Counted from the stretch's first letter, positions 54,811-64,000 are shown. The stretch: 64,000 bases of DNA from Micrococcales bacterium 73-13 (GCA_001898855.1 MKVN01000027.1:21301-85300), one strand, 5' to 3'. Made by a program: numbers and translations. Notes: a model not told the origin generated them from the sequence alone.

Positions 54811-56130
54811 ATGGCCATGCACAACCGACTGCGCCTCGGCGCGGTCGCCGCGCTCGGAGCGAGCGCCCTCGTCCTCACCGGCTGCTCCGGCGGCCTCGGC
54901 GGCGGTGGCGGCACGACCCCGGCGACCGGCGGCGGCGAAGGCGCCCCGATCAAGATCGGCTTCGTCACCCCGCAGACCGGCGGCCTCGCCGCCTTCGGCG
55001 AGGCGGACGCGTTCGTCGTCGGCGAGATGCAGAAGTACTTCGCCGACAACCCCGTCGTGACCCCCGACGGCGTCTCGCACCCGATCGAGATCATCGTCAA
55101 GGACACCGGCTCCGACGGCACCGCGGCCGCGAACGCGGCGAGCGACCTCATCCTCAACGAGGGCGTTTCGATCCTGCTCGCCGGCTCCACCCCGGACAAC
55201 ACGAACCCGGTCTCCGACCAGTGCGAGGCGAACCAGGTCCTCTGCATCACGACCGTCGCGCCGTGGCAGTCCTGGGCCGGCCGCGACGGCGGCGACCCGG
55301 GCAAGGCGTCCTTCGACTACACGTACCACTTCTTCTGGGGCCTCGAGGACGCGCTCCGCGTGTACAACGCGATCTGGGACGCGACCGCGGAGCCCGGCGG
55401 CACCGTCGGACTGCTGCTCAGCAACGACCCCGACGGCAACGCCTGGCGCAACCCCGACGTGGGCGTCCCGCCGTTCGTCACCTCGGTCGGCCGGACGCCG
55501 CTGGCGACCGGCACCTTCGACCCGGGCACCACGAACTTCACCGCGCAGATCAACGAGCTGAAGAACGGGAACGCGCAGATCCTGACCGGCAACATGATCC
55601 CGCCGGACTTCATCTCGTTCTGGCAGCAGGCGGTCACCGCCGGCTACCACCCGACGACGGTGACGTTCGCCAAGGCGATCCTGTTCCCGTCGGTCCTCGA
55701 GGCGCTCGGCGACACCGGCAACAACCTGTCGACCGAGGTCTGGTGGGCGCCGACCTACCCGTACTCGAGCGGCCTGACCGGGCTGTCCGCGCAGCAGTTC
55801 GCCGACTCCTACACCAAGGCCACCGGCCAGCAGTGGACGCAGCCGCTCGGCTTCGTCGAGGCGCTCTTCGAGGTCGCCGTGGCGGTCATCGAGCAGTCGC
55901 CTTCGCTGTCCGGCGACGACCTGGCCGCGACCATGTCGAAGCTGAAGGTCGACACGATCGCCGGAACCATCGACTGGACCTCCGGCCCGGTGCCGAACGT
56001 CGCCAAGACGCCGCTCACCGGCGGCCAGTGGCGCCTGCAGCCCGATGGCTCGTACGATCTGGTCATCGTGGCGAACCCCGACGAGGAGCAGATCCCGCTC
56101 GGCGGCAAGCCGGAACCGATCGCCTGGTAA
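54811..56130 (+). CDS. Liv-type ABC transporter substrate-binding lipoprotein
   Basis: A 439-residue type I periplasmic-binding-protein-fold lipoprotein; lipobox VLTGC with Cys25, then a Gly-rich linker and the LivJ/K-like body (IKIGFVTPQTGGLAAFGEA; IIVKDTGSDGTAAANAASDL; ILLAGSTPDNTNPVSDQCE). Such proteins bind branched-chain amino acids but also amides, urea and aromatic acids such as benzoate or phenylpropionate. GAAGGAG is 6 nt before ATG 54811. First gene of a five-gene importer operon flanked by aromatic hydroxylases. Confidence 0.95.
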   Translation: MAMHNRLRLGAVAALGASALVLTGCSGGLGGGGGTTPATGGGEGAPIKIGFVTPQTGGLAAFGEADAFVVGEMQKYFADNPVVTPDGVSHPIEIIVKDTGSDGTAAANAASDLILNEGVSILLAGSTPDNTNPVSDQCEANQVLCITTVAPWQSWAGRDGGDPGKASFDYTYHFFWGLEDALRVYNAIWDATAEPGGTVGLLLSNDPDGNAWRNPDVGVPPFVTSVGRTPLATGTFDPGTTNFTAQINELKNGNAQILTGNMIPPDFISFWQQAVTAGYHPTTVTFAKAILFPSVLEALGDTGNNLSTEVWWAPTYPYSSGLTGLSAQQFADSYTKATGQQWTQPLGFVEALFEVAVAVIEQSPSLSGDDLAATMSKLKVDTIAGTIDWTSGPVPNVAKTPLTGGQWRLQPDGSYDLVIVANPDEEQIPLGGKPEPIAW

Positions 56131-56137
56131 GGACGAG

Positions 56138-56890
56138 ATGACCGAGCCGCTGCTCAGCACACACGGGCTCGGCCGCTCGTTCGGCAAGCTCGAGGTGCTC
56201 TCCGGGCTGGACCTCACGGTCCGGTCCGGGGAGGTCCTCGGCATCATCGGTCCGAACGGCGCCGGCAAGTCGACGCTGCTGTCCCTGCTCGGCGGGAGCA
56301 TCCCGCCGTCGACCGGGACGATCGACTACGCCGGCGAGGACATCACGGGGCGGAAGGCGCACTGGCGGGCCCGGCACGGCATCGCCACCAGCTACCAGAT
56401 CCCCCGGCCGTTCCTCGGCATGACGGTGCTGGAGAACCTCCTGGTCTCCGCCCGGTACGCCGCGGACCTCGGCAAGAAGGAGGCGGCCGGCGCCGCCTGG
56501 TACGCGCTCGAGCGCACCCAGCTCACCGAGCGCGCGGACGACCTCGCCGGCAGCCTGCGACTGCTGGATCGCAAGCGCCTCGAGGTCGCCCGCGCGCTCG
56601 CGGGCAAGCCCAAGCTGCTGCTGCTCGACGAGGTCGCCGGCGGGCTCACCGAGCAGGAGCTGCCGCCGATCATCGAGCTCGTGAAGGCGGTGCAGTCGAT
56701 CGGCGTCACCGTGGTCTGGATCGAGCACGTCGTGCACGCGCTGACCGCGGTCGCGACCCGGATGATCTGCCTCACCTACGGGAGGGTGCTCGCCGAGGGC
56801 ACCCCGCACGAGGTGCTCTCCTCCCCCGAGGTCCAGGCGATCTACCTCGGGATCGAGCCGGACATCCAGGAGGAGGCGGAGCATGCTTGA
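56138..56890 (+). CDS. Liv-type ABC transporter ATPase, LivG-like
   Basis: A 250-residue ATPase: Walker A GPNGAGKST, the family's YQIPRPFLGMTVLENL region, a variant signature LRLLDRKRLEVARAL, and Walker B LLLLDEVAGGLTEQE. The signature LSGGQ is replaced by LAGSLRLLD, which is common in LivG of aromatic-acid transporters. ATG at 56138 with AAGGA upstream, only 7 bp after the lipoprotein gene. Confidence 0.94.
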   Translation: MTEPLLSTHGLGRSFGKLEVLSGLDLTVRSGEVLGIIGPNGAGKSTLLSLLGGSIPPSTGTIDYAGEDITGRKAHWRARHGIATSYQIPRPFLGMTVLENLLVSARYAADLGKKEAAGAAWYALERTQLTERADDLAGSLRLLDRKRLEVARALAGKPKLLLLDEVAGGLTEQELPPIIELVKAVQSIGVTVVWIEHVVHALTAVATRMICLTYGRVLAEGTPHEVLSSPEVQAIYLGIEPDIQEEAEHA

Positions 56891-57569
56891 GGTCGAGGAC
56901 GTCGACGTCTACTACGGCCAGCTGCCCGCCGTCCGCGACGTCTCGCTCGCCGTCCCGGACAGCGGCATCCTCGCCGTCATCGGCGCCAACGGCGCCGGCA
57001 AGTCGACGCTGCTCAAGGCGATCGCCGGGCAGCTGCCGATCCGCAAGGGCCGCATCCTCTTCGGCGGCAGGGACATCTCGAGGCTGCCGGCGCACCAGCG
57101 GGCCCGGCTCGGCATCGCGCTGGTCCCGGAGGGCCGCCGCCTGTTCAAGTCGCTCACCGTCGAGGAGAACCTGCTCACGGCGCTGTCGACCAAGCGCAAG
57201 GGCCCCTGGTCGCTCGACGCCGTCTACGAGCGGTTCCCGCTCGTCGCCGAGCGGCGCGGCCGTCGCGCCGGCGACCTCTCCGGCGGCGAGCAGCAGGCGA
57301 CGTCCATCGCGCGCGCGCTGGTGACCAACCCCGAGCTGCTCCTCCTCGACGAGGTGAGCCTCGGCCTCGCACCCGCGATCATCGCCCAGATCTATGCGAG
57401 CGTGCCGCTCATCCGCGAGCAGGGCACCTCGATCCTGCTCGTCGAGCAGGACGTCCAGCAGGCCACCAAGGCCTCCCCCGACGTGCACTGCCTGCTCCAG
57501 GGCCGGACCTCCCTCGCCGGCCGAGACCTCGACCTCGCGGACATCACCCGCGCCTATTTCGGAGGCTGA
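56883..57569 (+). CDS. Liv-type ABC transporter ATPase, LivF-like
   Basis: A 228-residue ATPase: Walker A GANGAGKST, LVPEGRRLFKSLTVEENL, signature LSGGEQQAT and Walker B LLLLDEVSLGLAP. It overlaps livG by 8 bp. Together with the LivG-like protein it forms the heterodimeric motor. Size and motifs are normal. Confidence 0.95.
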   Translation: MLEVEDVDVYYGQLPAVRDVSLAVPDSGILAVIGANGAGKSTLLKAIAGQLPIRKGRILFGGRDISRLPAHQRARLGIALVPEGRRLFKSLTVEENLLTALSTKRKGPWSLDAVYERFPLVAERRGRRAGDLSGGEQQATSIARALVTNPELLLLDEVSLGLAPAIIAQIYASVPLIREQGTSILLVEQDVQQATKASPDVHCLLQGRTSLAGRDLDLADITRAYFGG

Positions 57570-57571
57570 CG

Positions 57572-58426
57572 GTGGACTACGTCAACGCGGTCGTCCAGGG
57601 CATCCTGCAGGGCGGGCTCTACGCGCTGTTCGCGGCGGGCCTGTCCTACATGTTCGGCGTGATGCGCATCGTCAACCTCGCGCACGGCGCCCTCGCGATC
57701 CTCGCCGCCTACGGCGCGCTGGTCCTGGTGCGGTCCGGCTTCGCCTCCCCGCTGCTCGCGCTGCTCGTGGTGGTGCCGGTGATCGCGGCGCTCGGCTACG
57801 TGCTGCAGCGCTTCGTGCTGCAGCGCACGCTGTCCGACTCGCCGCTGCCGTCGCTGCTGGTCACCTTCGGCATGGCGATCATCATCTCGAACGTCCTGCT
57901 GCTGACCATGACGGCGAACACCCAGCAGCTGAAGCTCGGCGGCCTGGGGACCGCGTCGCTGGAGCTCGGCTCGCTGCGGATCGGCGTGCTGCCGCTGGCG
58001 ATCCTGATCGTCGCCGTCGTCGCGCTCGGCACCCTCTCGCTCGTGATGGCGAAGACGCAGTTCGGGCGGCTGGTGCGGGCGGTCAGCGACGACGCCCCGA
58101 CCGTGGGCCTGGTCGGCGCCAGCCCGAAGCACATCTACGCGATCGCCGCGGCGATCGCCTTCGGCCTCGTCGCGATCGCCGGCGTCGCGTTCGGCGTCAG
58201 CCGCGGCTTCGACCCGACCTCGGGCGACCTGCTGCTCATCTACGCGTTCGAGGCGGTCATCATCGGCGGCCTCGGCAGCCTGTGGGGGACGTTCCTGGGG
58301 GCGATCATCCTCGGCGTGGTGCAGACGGTCGCCGCGACGTTCGACACGACGCTCTTCGACCTCGCCGGGCACGTCGTCTTCCTGGCGTTCCTGATCTTCC
58401 TGCCGAACGGCATCATCCGGAGGTAG
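57572..58426 (+). CDS. Liv-type ABC transporter permease, LivH-like
   Basis: A 284-residue permease with about eight hydrophobic segments; N-terminal NAVVQGILQGGLYALFAAGLS and the coupling region ARGFDPTSGDLLLIYAFEAV-type ending GGLGSLWGTFLGAIILG are LivH-like. GTG at 57572, 2 bp after livF. Confidence 0.95.
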   Translation: MDYVNAVVQGILQGGLYALFAAGLSYMFGVMRIVNLAHGALAILAAYGALVLVRSGFASPLLALLVVVPVIAALGYVLQRFVLQRTLSDSPLPSLLVTFGMAIIISNVLLLTMTANTQQLKLGGLGTASLELGSLRIGVLPLAILIVAVVALGTLSLVMAKTQFGRLVRAVSDDAPTVGLVGASPKHIYAIAAAIAFGLVAIAGVAFGVSRGFDPTSGDLLLIYAFEAVIIGGLGSLWGTFLGAIILGVVQTVAATFDTTLFDLAGHVVFLAFLIFLPNGIIRR

Positions 58427-58434
58427 GTGCGACT

Positions 58435-59508
58435 GTGACCGATCGACCCATGCCGACCCGACCCACGACCGCGATCCCGCTCGCGCCGCAGATCCGGCGC
58501 TTCACGCCCACCTCCGTGGTCGGCCTCGCGGTCTTCTGCGCGCTCGCGATCGTGCTCGCGATCCTGCCGTATCTGATCCCGCTGGGGCAGACCTCGCAGC
58601 TGACGACCCTGTTCATCTACATCGTCATCGCCTCGGCCTGGAACCTGCTCGCCGGCTACGGCGGCATGGTCTCCATCGGCCAGCAGGCGTACATCGGCCT
58701 CGGGGCGTACAGCATCGTCACGCTGGTGGGGCTCGCCGGCCTGAACCCGATCCTCTCCATCCCGATCGCGGCGCTGGTCTGCGCGATCATCGCGCTGCCG
58801 ATCTCCTACCTCGTGTTCCGCCTGGTCGGCGGCTACTTCGCGGTCGGCACCTGGGTGATCTCGGAGATCCTGCGGCTCACCACGATGCGGATCCCGGCGG
58901 TCGGCGCCGGCAACGGCATGTCGATCCAGAAGGCCGTCACCCAGGCGCTGCCGGACCGGGACCTGCGCATCGCGATCACGTACTGGGTGGGGCTCGCCCT
59001 GGTCGCCCTGGTCATCGTCGCGATCGTGCTGCTGGTGCGCTCGAAGCTCGGCCTCGCCCTGACCGCGGTGCGCGACGAGCCGATCGCGGCCGCGACGAGC
59101 GGCGTCAACGTCGTGACGGCCCGCCGCGTCGTGTTCATCGTCGCGGCCGGCCTCACCGGCGCCGCCGGCGCGGTGCTCGCGGTGCAGACCCTCAACGTGC
59201 TGCCGACGTCCGTCTACAGCGTCAACTACGCGGCGTTCATGATCTTCATGGTCGTGATCGGCGGCGTGGGCTCGATCGAGGGGCCGATCATCGGCGCGGC
59301 GATCTTCTGGACGCTCGAGCAGTTCCTCAAGGACTACGGCCCGGCCTACCTGATCGGGCTCGGGCTGCTCGCGATCGTCATGGTGCTCTTCGCGCCCGGC
59401 GGGATCTGGGGGCTCATCTCCGGCAAGCGGCAGGCGAACCTGTTCCCGATCGGCTATCGGCTCGACCGCAAGGCCAAGGCCGAGGCCGACGGCGCGACCG
59501 CGAAGTAG
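58435..59508 (+). CDS. Liv-type ABC transporter permease, LivM-like
   Basis: A 357-residue permease: SAWNLLAGYGGMVSIGQQAY is the LivM hallmark, followed by YFAVGTWVISEILRL and AVRDEPIAAATSGVNV. About nine hydrophobic helices. GTG at 58435 follows the livH stop (GGAGG 11 nt upstream, inside the livH end); ATG 58450 is a shorter option. It completes the importer. Confidence 0.95.
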   Translation: MTDRPMPTRPTTAIPLAPQIRRFTPTSVVGLAVFCALAIVLAILPYLIPLGQTSQLTTLFIYIVIASAWNLLAGYGGMVSIGQQAYIGLGAYSIVTLVGLAGLNPILSIPIAALVCAIIALPISYLVFRLVGGYFAVGTWVISEILRLTTMRIPAVGAGNGMSIQKAVTQALPDRDLRIAITYWVGLALVALVIVAIVLLVRSKLGLALTAVRDEPIAAATSGVNVVTARRVVFIVAAGLTGAAGAVLAVQTLNVLPTSVYSVNYAAFMIFMVVIGGVGSIEGPIIGAAIFWTLEQFLKDYGPAYLIGLGLLAIVMVLFAPGGIWGLISGKRQANLFPIGYRLDRKAKAEADGATAK

Positions 59509-59574
59509 CGGCCGTCGGCCGTCACGCCGCGGGCCGCGGGCCGTGCCGGTCGAGACCGGTCCCGGCGGGTCCGG

Positions 59575-60273
59575 TCAACGGCTCGGCGCCTCCCGGCGGG
59601 CGACCGGCGGCGGGTCCGCTGGCGCCGGCGGCAGCGGCGGCAGCTCGCGATGGGCGACCTCCCGCGCCTCCTCGGCCGGGATGCCGACCATCCGCAGCAG
59701 GTGCTCGGCGTAGAGCGCGCTGGGGTCGTCGGGGTGGTCGTCGGTCTCCAGGTAGGTGCGCATCGCCGACAGCAGCGAGCCGAACGTCATCGCGCTCGCC
59801 AGCGCGACGTCGTCGAGGGCGAAGCGGCCGGTGTCGACGCCGTACTGCAGGTCGCGCGACGCCCGCGGGCCGAGGATGCCGACCAGGCCCTCGTGCGCGA
59901 TGCCGAGGCGGACGAGGAACCATCCCCAGACCGGGTCGGAGATCGCCGTGCCCATCAGGTGCCGCAGCGAGAACGAGTACACCTCGGCGGCGTCCTCGAT
60001 CTCCGCTGTGAGCGCGTCGAGGCGCTGGCCGAGCGTCTCGACGATGTCGTAGATGACCGCGTCGATGATCGCCTCGCGGGACTCGAAGTAGTTGTAGAAC
60101 GTGCCGAGGCCGATCTCGGCGCGCTCGGCGAGCCCCGCGATGGTCAGCGACTCCGGGCCGCCCTCGGCCATCAGCGCGCGCGCCGCCTGGAGCAGCCGTC
60201 GCCGCGTCGCCTCGGCCTTCCGCTCGCGGAGGCCGGGACGGGGGGCGGACGCCCGGACCTGCTGCTGCGCCAC
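59575..60273 (-). CDS. TetR-family transcriptional regulator
   Basis: A 232-residue repressor: N-terminal HTH LTIAGLAERAEIGLGTFYNYF (about 42-62), then an all-helical ligand-binding domain typical of the FadR/KstR-like TetR group (DLQYGVDTGRFALDDVALAS). GTG at 60273 has GGAG 5 nt upstream; codons as far as 60303 are also open. Convergent with livM and divergent from the MhpA-type hydroxylase. It probably represses both the hydroxylase promoter and the transporter promoter through the shared element. Confidence 0.92.
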   Translation of the reverse strand: MAQQQVRASAPRPGLRERKAEATRRRLLQAARALMAEGGPESLTIAGLAERAEIGLGTFYNYFESREAIIDAVIYDIVETLGQRLDALTAEIEDAAEVYSFSLRHLMGTAISDPVWGWFLVRLGIAHEGLVGILGPRASRDLQYGVDTGRFALDDVALASAMTFGSLLSAMRTYLETDDHPDDPSALYAEHLLRMVGIPAEEAREVAHRELPPLPPAPADPPPVARREAPSR

Positions 60274-60296
60274 ATGGACTCCGATCGAATTGGCTC

Positions 60297-60357
60297 TTGA
60301 CAAAACCGTAGCGCGTGTTCAACTATGAACGAACAATCAAAAATGAATACTCATTCA
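60297..60357. promoter_or_regulatory. Divergent promoter/operator of TetR and MhpA-type hydroxylase genes
   Basis: TTGACA (60297-60302), 18 bp, then AACTAT (60321-60326), the same spacing as at 54.7 kb. Inverted repeats: GTTC-AACTAT-GAAC (60317-60330) within TGTTC...GAACA (60316-60335), and TGAAT-ACTC... ATTCA (60344-60357). GAACAATCAA at 60331-60340 is identical to 54735-54744. A repressor here would block the forward -10 directly. Confidence 0.72.
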
Positions 60358-60376
60358 CCTTTTGCGGGAGCTCTCC

Positions 60377-62002
60377 ATGACGCAGGAACTGCAGCCCACC
60401 GTCCTCCACGAGGCCGACGTCGTCGTCAACGGCCTGGGGCCCGTCGGCCTCCTCGCGTGCATCCTGCTCGGCCGGCGCGGATACACCGTGCACGGCGTCG
60501 AGCGGTGGCACCGGCAGTACGGCCGGCCGCGCGCGGTGACCTTCGACCACGAGATCGCGCGCGTGCTCGGGCTCATCGGCATCAACTCGGAGGACGACCC
60601 CGGCATCGAGCACCACGGCGACCACTACTACTGGGTCAACCAGGACTACGAGGTCCTGCTCGAGCCCGACTGGATCTCCTTCGAGGCGAACGGCTACCAC
60701 AACCGCTACTGGTTCAACCAGCCGGAGCTCGAGGAGCGGCTGCTGACCATCGCGCAGACCCTGCCGAACGTCCACCTGCACCAGGGCCGCGAGGCGGTCG
60801 CCTTCGAGCAGGACGCGGACGGCGTGACCCTCACCTACCGGGAGATCGTCAAGGACCGGTTCGTCGTCGAGTTCGAGCCCGGCGGCGAGACCGGCCGCAT
60901 CCGCGCGAAGTACGCGATCGGCTCGGACGGGGCGAACAGCTTCGTCCGCAACGCGGTCGGCGCCCAGCTCACCGACCTCGGCTTCCTGTTCACCTGGCTC
61001 ATCGTCGACACCCGCCCGCACGAGTACCCGAGCTACTTCACCGCGCACTTCCAGGTCTGCGACCCGGCCCGGCCGACGACGGTCGTCCCCGGCGGCCCCG
61101 GCCGGCGGCGCTGGGAGTGGATGCTCAAGCCCGGGGAGGACCCGGCGCAGTTCGGCTCGGAGGAGAACGTCTGGAAGCTCCTCGAGCCCTGGGGCATCCG
61201 CCCCGACAACGCCGAGCTGGAGCGCGCCGCGGTCACCCGCTTCGAGGCTAAGTACCTCGAGCACTGGCGCGTCGGGCGCGCGGTGCTCGTCGGCGACGCC
61301 GCGCACCTGATGCCGCCGTTCGCCGGCGAGGGCATGTGCGCGGGTCTGCGCGACGTCGTCAACCTGATCTGGCGCCTCGACCTGCTGCTGCGCGGCGAGG
61401 CCGGCACCGGGCTGCTCGACGAGTGGTCGCACGAGCGCCGGGAGCAGGCGAAGTACTACATCGACTTCTCCGTCGAGCTCGGCAAGGTCATCTGCATCGC
61501 CGACCCGGCCGAGGCCGCCGAGCGCGACGCCCGCATGAAGGCCGAGTACGCCGAGCAGTCGAAGACCGGCCCGCTGCCGACGCACGACACCGTGCTCGGC
61601 ACCGGGACCTGGATCGCCGACGACGAGCTCGCCGGGGTCACCTCGATCCAGGGCCGGGTCGCCTACCAGGGCCGCACCGGCCGCTTCGACGACGTGGTCG
61701 GCCGCGAGCAGTGGTTCCTGCTCAGCGCCCCGGGTGCCGGCGACGACCTCGACCCGGAGCGACGGCGACGGCTCGAGGAGCTCGGCGGCCGGGCGCTCAC
61801 GGTCGGCCCGGCCGGCAGCGGGGCCGAGATCGTCGACGTCGGCGGGACGTACACGGACTGGTTCGCCGCGCACGGCGTCCGGCACCTGCTCGTGCGGCCC
61901 GACTTCTACGTCGCCTTCACCGCGAAGGACGCGGCCGAGCTCGGCGCCCGCTTCGACGTGATCGCGCGCTCGATCCGATCCGGCGATACGGTGCTGGCAT
62001 GA
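60377..62002 (+). CDS. FAD-dependent aromatic hydroxylase, MhpA-type
   Basis: A 541-residue class A flavin monooxygenase resembling 3-(3-hydroxyphenyl)propionate 2-hydroxylase. FAD fingerprint [21 protein letters not shown] (about 15-35), a DG-type motif [13 protein letters not shown], and the second FAD motif [19 protein letters not shown] near residue 300. Normal length. GGGAG lies 6 nt before ATG 60377; a longer start at 60362 is less likely. Its stop overlaps the enoyl-CoA hydratase start. It would add a second hydroxyl to a phenolic acid imported by the Liv system. Confidence 0.94.
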   Translation: MTQELQPTVLHEADVVVNGLGPVGLLACILLGRRGYTVHGVERWHRQYGRPRAVTFDHEIARVLGLIGINSEDDPGIEHHGDHYYWVNQDYEVLLEPDWISFEANGYHNRYWFNQPELEERLLTIAQTLPNVHLHQGREAVAFEQDADGVTLTYREIVKDRFVVEFEPGGETGRIRAKYAIGSDGANSFVRNAVGAQLTDLGFLFTWLIVDTRPHEYPSYFTAHFQVCDPARPTTVVPGGPGRRRWEWMLKPGEDPAQFGSEENVWKLLEPWGIRPDNAELERAAVTRFEAKYLEHWRVGRAVLVGDAAHLMPPFAGEGMCAGLRDVVNLIWRLDLLLRGEAGTGLLDEWSHERREQAKYYIDFSVELGKVICIADPAEAAERDARMKAEYAEQSKTGPLPTHDTVLGTGTWIADDELAGVTSIQGRVAYQGRTGRFDDVVGREQWFLLSAPGAGDDLDPERRRRLEELGGRALTVGPAGSGAEIVDVGGTYTDWFAAHGVRHLLVRPDFYVAFTAKDAAELGARFDVIARSIRSGDTVLA

Positions 62003-62682
62003 GCATCGCGACCGTCACCATCGACAACCCGTCCGGCGAGGGCAACCTGCTGAACCCGGAGGTCATCGCGGGTCTCGTCGCGCAGCTGCGCGCCGCCGAC
62101 GCCGACCCGGGCGTGACCGGCATCGTCATCACGGGCGCGGGGGACATCTTCTGCAACGGCCTCGACATCCCGGCGATCCAGGCCGGCGGCGACCCGGTCG
62201 AGTTCGCCACGGCGCTGGCCGGCCTGCTCAAGCTGCTGCCGACGCTCGGCACACCGGTCGTCGCGGCGGTCAACGGGAACGCGGTCGCCTCCGGCGCCTC
62301 GATCGTGGCATCGGTCGACTACGCGGTCTCCCGGCCGGACGTGCTCATCGGCACCCGCGAGGTGAGCCTCGGCATCTGGCCGATGGTCGCGCAGGTGCCG
62401 CTGATCCAGCGCCTGGGCGTGCGCTGGGCGATGGAGAACGTCGGCTCCGGCGAGCCGTTCACGCCGCAGCGCGCGCGAGAGGTGGGCCTGGTCAACGAGA
62501 TCGTGCCGGCCGAGGCGCTGCTCGGCGCCGCGGAGGCGTGGCTGGCCAAGGCCGGACGGGCCGGGGCCATCGCCGCGACCGGTCGGCCGGCGTTCTACCG
62601 CTTCGCCGAGCTCGGCTACGACGAGGCGCTGGACGCCTCCGTCGCGCTGTTCGCGGAGATGAACCGGCCGGCGTCCGACTGA
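61999..62682 (+). CDS. Enoyl-CoA hydratase/isomerase family protein
   Basis: A 227-residue crotonase-fold protein, shorter than the usual 255-270. Oxyanion-hole segments are [14 protein letters not shown] and [15 protein letters not shown]; the catalytic-Glu region is [14 protein letters not shown] (one Glu kept). ATG overlaps the hydroxylase stop by 4 bp. Crotonase relatives in aromatic pathways include hydratases, decarboxylases and ring or C-C hydrolases, so its exact step is open. Confidence 0.92.
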   Translation: MSIATVTIDNPSGEGNLLNPEVIAGLVAQLRAADADPGVTGIVITGAGDIFCNGLDIPAIQAGGDPVEFATALAGLLKLLPTLGTPVVAAVNGNAVASGASIVASVDYAVSRPDVLIGTREVSLGIWPMVAQVPLIQRLGVRWAMENVGSGEPFTPQRAREVGLVNEIVPAEALLGAAEAWLAKAGRAGAIAATGRPAFYRFAELGYDEALDASVALFAEMNRPASD

Positions 62683-62777
62683 GGCGGGGCGCGGAACGAC
62701 CGGGACTCCCGCGAGCGCCCGCGCTCGACCCCGCGGCCTCGGAACATGCGCCCACCCCGCGGCGTTATCGTGAAGCG

Positions 62778-64000
62778 ATGAACGTCGACGAGGTCGAGGC
62801 GCTCCTCGGCGCTCGGGGCGCCGAGCTCGACGGGCTGCTCGCGCGGGCCGCCGACCTGCGCGACGCCGGCCTGGCCGCGGCCGGACGGCCGGGGGTGATG
62901 ACCTACTCGCGGAAGGTGTTCATCCCGCTCACCACGCTCTGCCGCGACCGCTGCCACTACTGCACGTTCTTCGACACCCCCGGGCAGCTCGCGAAGCTCG
63001 GCAAGCCCGCCTACATGTCGCCGGAGCAGGTGCTCGCCGTCGCGCGGCAGGGCGCCCGCCTCGGGTGCAAGGAGGCGCTGCTGACCCTCGGCGACCGCCC
63101 GGAGGCGCGCTGGCCGGAGGCGCGCGCCTGGCTCGACGCGCACGGCTACGCCTCGACGCTCGACTACGTCGCGGCGACGGCGCGACTCGTGCTCGCCGAG
63201 ACCGGGCTGCTGCCGCACCTGAACCCGGGGGTGATGTCCCGCACGGAGCTCGACGAGCTGCGGCCGACCGCCCCCTCGATGGGCATGATGCTCGAGACCA
63301 CCTCGGAGCGGCTGTGGGCCGAGCCGGGCCAGGTGCACCACGGCTCGCCGGACAAGGAGCCGGCGCTCCGGCTGCGCGTCATCGAGGACGCGGGCGAGGC
63401 GCGCATCCCGTTCACCACCGGCATCCTGGTGGGCATCGGCGAGAGCCTGCGCGACCGGGCCGAGTCGCTGCTGGCGATCCGGGACGCCGCGGCGCGGCAC
63501 GGGCACGTGCAGGAGACCATCGTGCAGAACTTCCGGGCGAAGCCGCGGACCGCGATGCGCGGCGCGGACGACGCCGGGTTCCAGGAGTACCTCGCGGCGG
63601 TCGCGACCGCGCGCGTCGTGCTCGGCCGGGACGCGCGGATCCAGGTGCCGCCGAACCTCTCCGACCCGGCCGAGTTCGAGCTGCTGGTGCGGGCCGGCGC
63701 CGACGACTGGGGCGGCGTCTCGCCGCTGACCGTCGACCACGTGAACCCCGAGCGGCCCTGGCCGCAGATCGAGGAGCTCGAGCGGCTCACGGCGGCGGCG
63801 GGGTACCGGCTGCGCGAGCGGCTCACCGCGCACCCGGAGTACGTCCTGGACGCGGAGACCTGGATCGACCCGGGGCTGCACGCCGCGGTCGCCGCGCTGG
63901 CGGGCCCGGACGGCCTGGCCCGGGCGAGCGGCGATCCCGCCGCGGTGCGGCATCCTGCGCCCGGGGACGCCGCGCCGGCCGCCGCCGGCGCATCGGCGTC
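62778..64000 (+). CDS. fbiC: FbiC, CofG domain (7,8-didemethyl-8-hydroxy-5-deazariboflavin synthase), cut by window edge
   Basis: An open frame of more than 407 residues from ATG 62778 to the window end. The radical-SAM cluster motif is [13 protein letters not shown] (Cys55, Cys59, Cys62), followed by CofG-type segments [44 protein letters not shown] and [12 protein letters not shown]. The end ([12 protein letters not shown] then Ala/Pro-rich) looks like the linker to a CofH domain, so this is probably the fused FbiC that makes the F420 chromophore Fo. TATCGT lies 6 nt before the ATG (leaderless). Confidence 0.93.
   Translation, partial: MNVDEVEALLGARGAELDGLLARAADLRDAGLAAAGRPGVMTYSRKVFIPLTTLCRDRCHYCTFFDTPGQLAKLGKPAYMSPEQVLAVARQGARLGCKEALLTLGDRPEARWPEARAWLDAHGYASTLDYVAATARLVLAETGLLPHLNPGVMSRTELDELRPTAPSMGMMLETTSERLWAEPGQVHHGSPDKEPALRLRVIEDAGEARIPFTTGILVGIGESLRDRAESLLAIRDAAARHGHVQETIVQNFRAKPRTAMRGADDAGFQEYLAAVATARVVLGRDARIQVPPNLSDPAEFELLVRAGADDWGGVSPLTVDHVNPERPWPQIEELERLTAAAGYRLRERLTAHPEYVLDAETWIDPGLHAAVAALAGPDGLARASGDPAAVRHPAPGDAAPAAAGASA

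Overview
The window is very GC-rich DNA with extreme GC3 codon use. It carries a core-gene order (clpC, lysS, panC, DUF2520, two PH-domain proteins, DUF3180, folBK, folP, folE, ftsH, hpt, tilS, ppa) that I recognise as actinobacterial and most like the family Microbacteriaceae. A 5' fbiC (F420 biosynthesis) and many leaderless genes (a TANNNT -10 box 6-8 nt before the start codon) fit that placement. I cannot name a genus.

Layout. (1) 1-7.5 kb: membrane protein, argA-type acetyltransferase, solo sensor-like domain, clpC, an orphan luciferase-like monooxygenase, two very small membrane ORFs and lysS. (2) 7.5-21.6 kb: an accessory catabolic operon on the minus strand, lying between lysS and panC. 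It holds a dipeptide-type ABC importer, a ketopantoate-reductase-like enzyme, a RutA-like flavin monooxygenase, three hydrolases (amidohydrolase-2, M19-like, M20), a flavin reductase fused to an IclR-type effector domain, and an SDR. A divergent regulator with two MarR domains sits at its head. The set reads as import and oxidative or hydrolytic breakdown of an amide- or peptide-like N-compound. (3) 21.6-33.8 kb: housekeeping folate, protease, purine-salvage and tRNA-modification genes, inorganic pyrophosphatase and an M23 peptidase. (4) 33.9-39 kb: tRNA-Glu, tRNA-Asp and tRNA-Phe, then small accessory genes (a resolvase-like remnant domain, AraC/VOC, surE, PfkB kinase, HxlR/VOC with a palindromic operator). 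(5) 39.1-45.5 kb: a compact polyhydroxyalkanoate locus: PhaE/PhaR-like subunit, Cys-type PHA synthase, phasin-like protein, an acyl-CoA ligase fused to two FCD effector domains, an alpha/beta hydrolase, a phasin behind a strong operator-bearing promoter, and an XRE regulator. (6) 45.5-51.7 kb: tocopherol-cyclase-like protein, alanine dehydrogenase, acyl-lipid desaturase, a Pro/Thr/Ser-linker surface protein and an AEC carrier. (7) 51.8-62.7 kb: an aromatic-compound region with an AraC regulator, a TfdB-type hydroxylase, a complete Liv-type ABC importer, a TetR regulator, an MhpA-type hydroxylase and an enoyl-CoA hydratase. Two promoters there share the same architecture and the 10-mer GAACAATCAA, pointing to one TetR regulon. 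(8) 62.8 kb to the end: the CofG half of fbiC, cut by the window edge.

The most unusual theme is that two enzymes, a flavin reductase and an acyl-CoA ligase, carry ligand-binding domains normally found in IclR and GntR/FadR transcription factors, without any DNA-binding domain. This suggests metabolite-gated enzymes. All functional statements rest on motifs and order read by eye; no database search was run.
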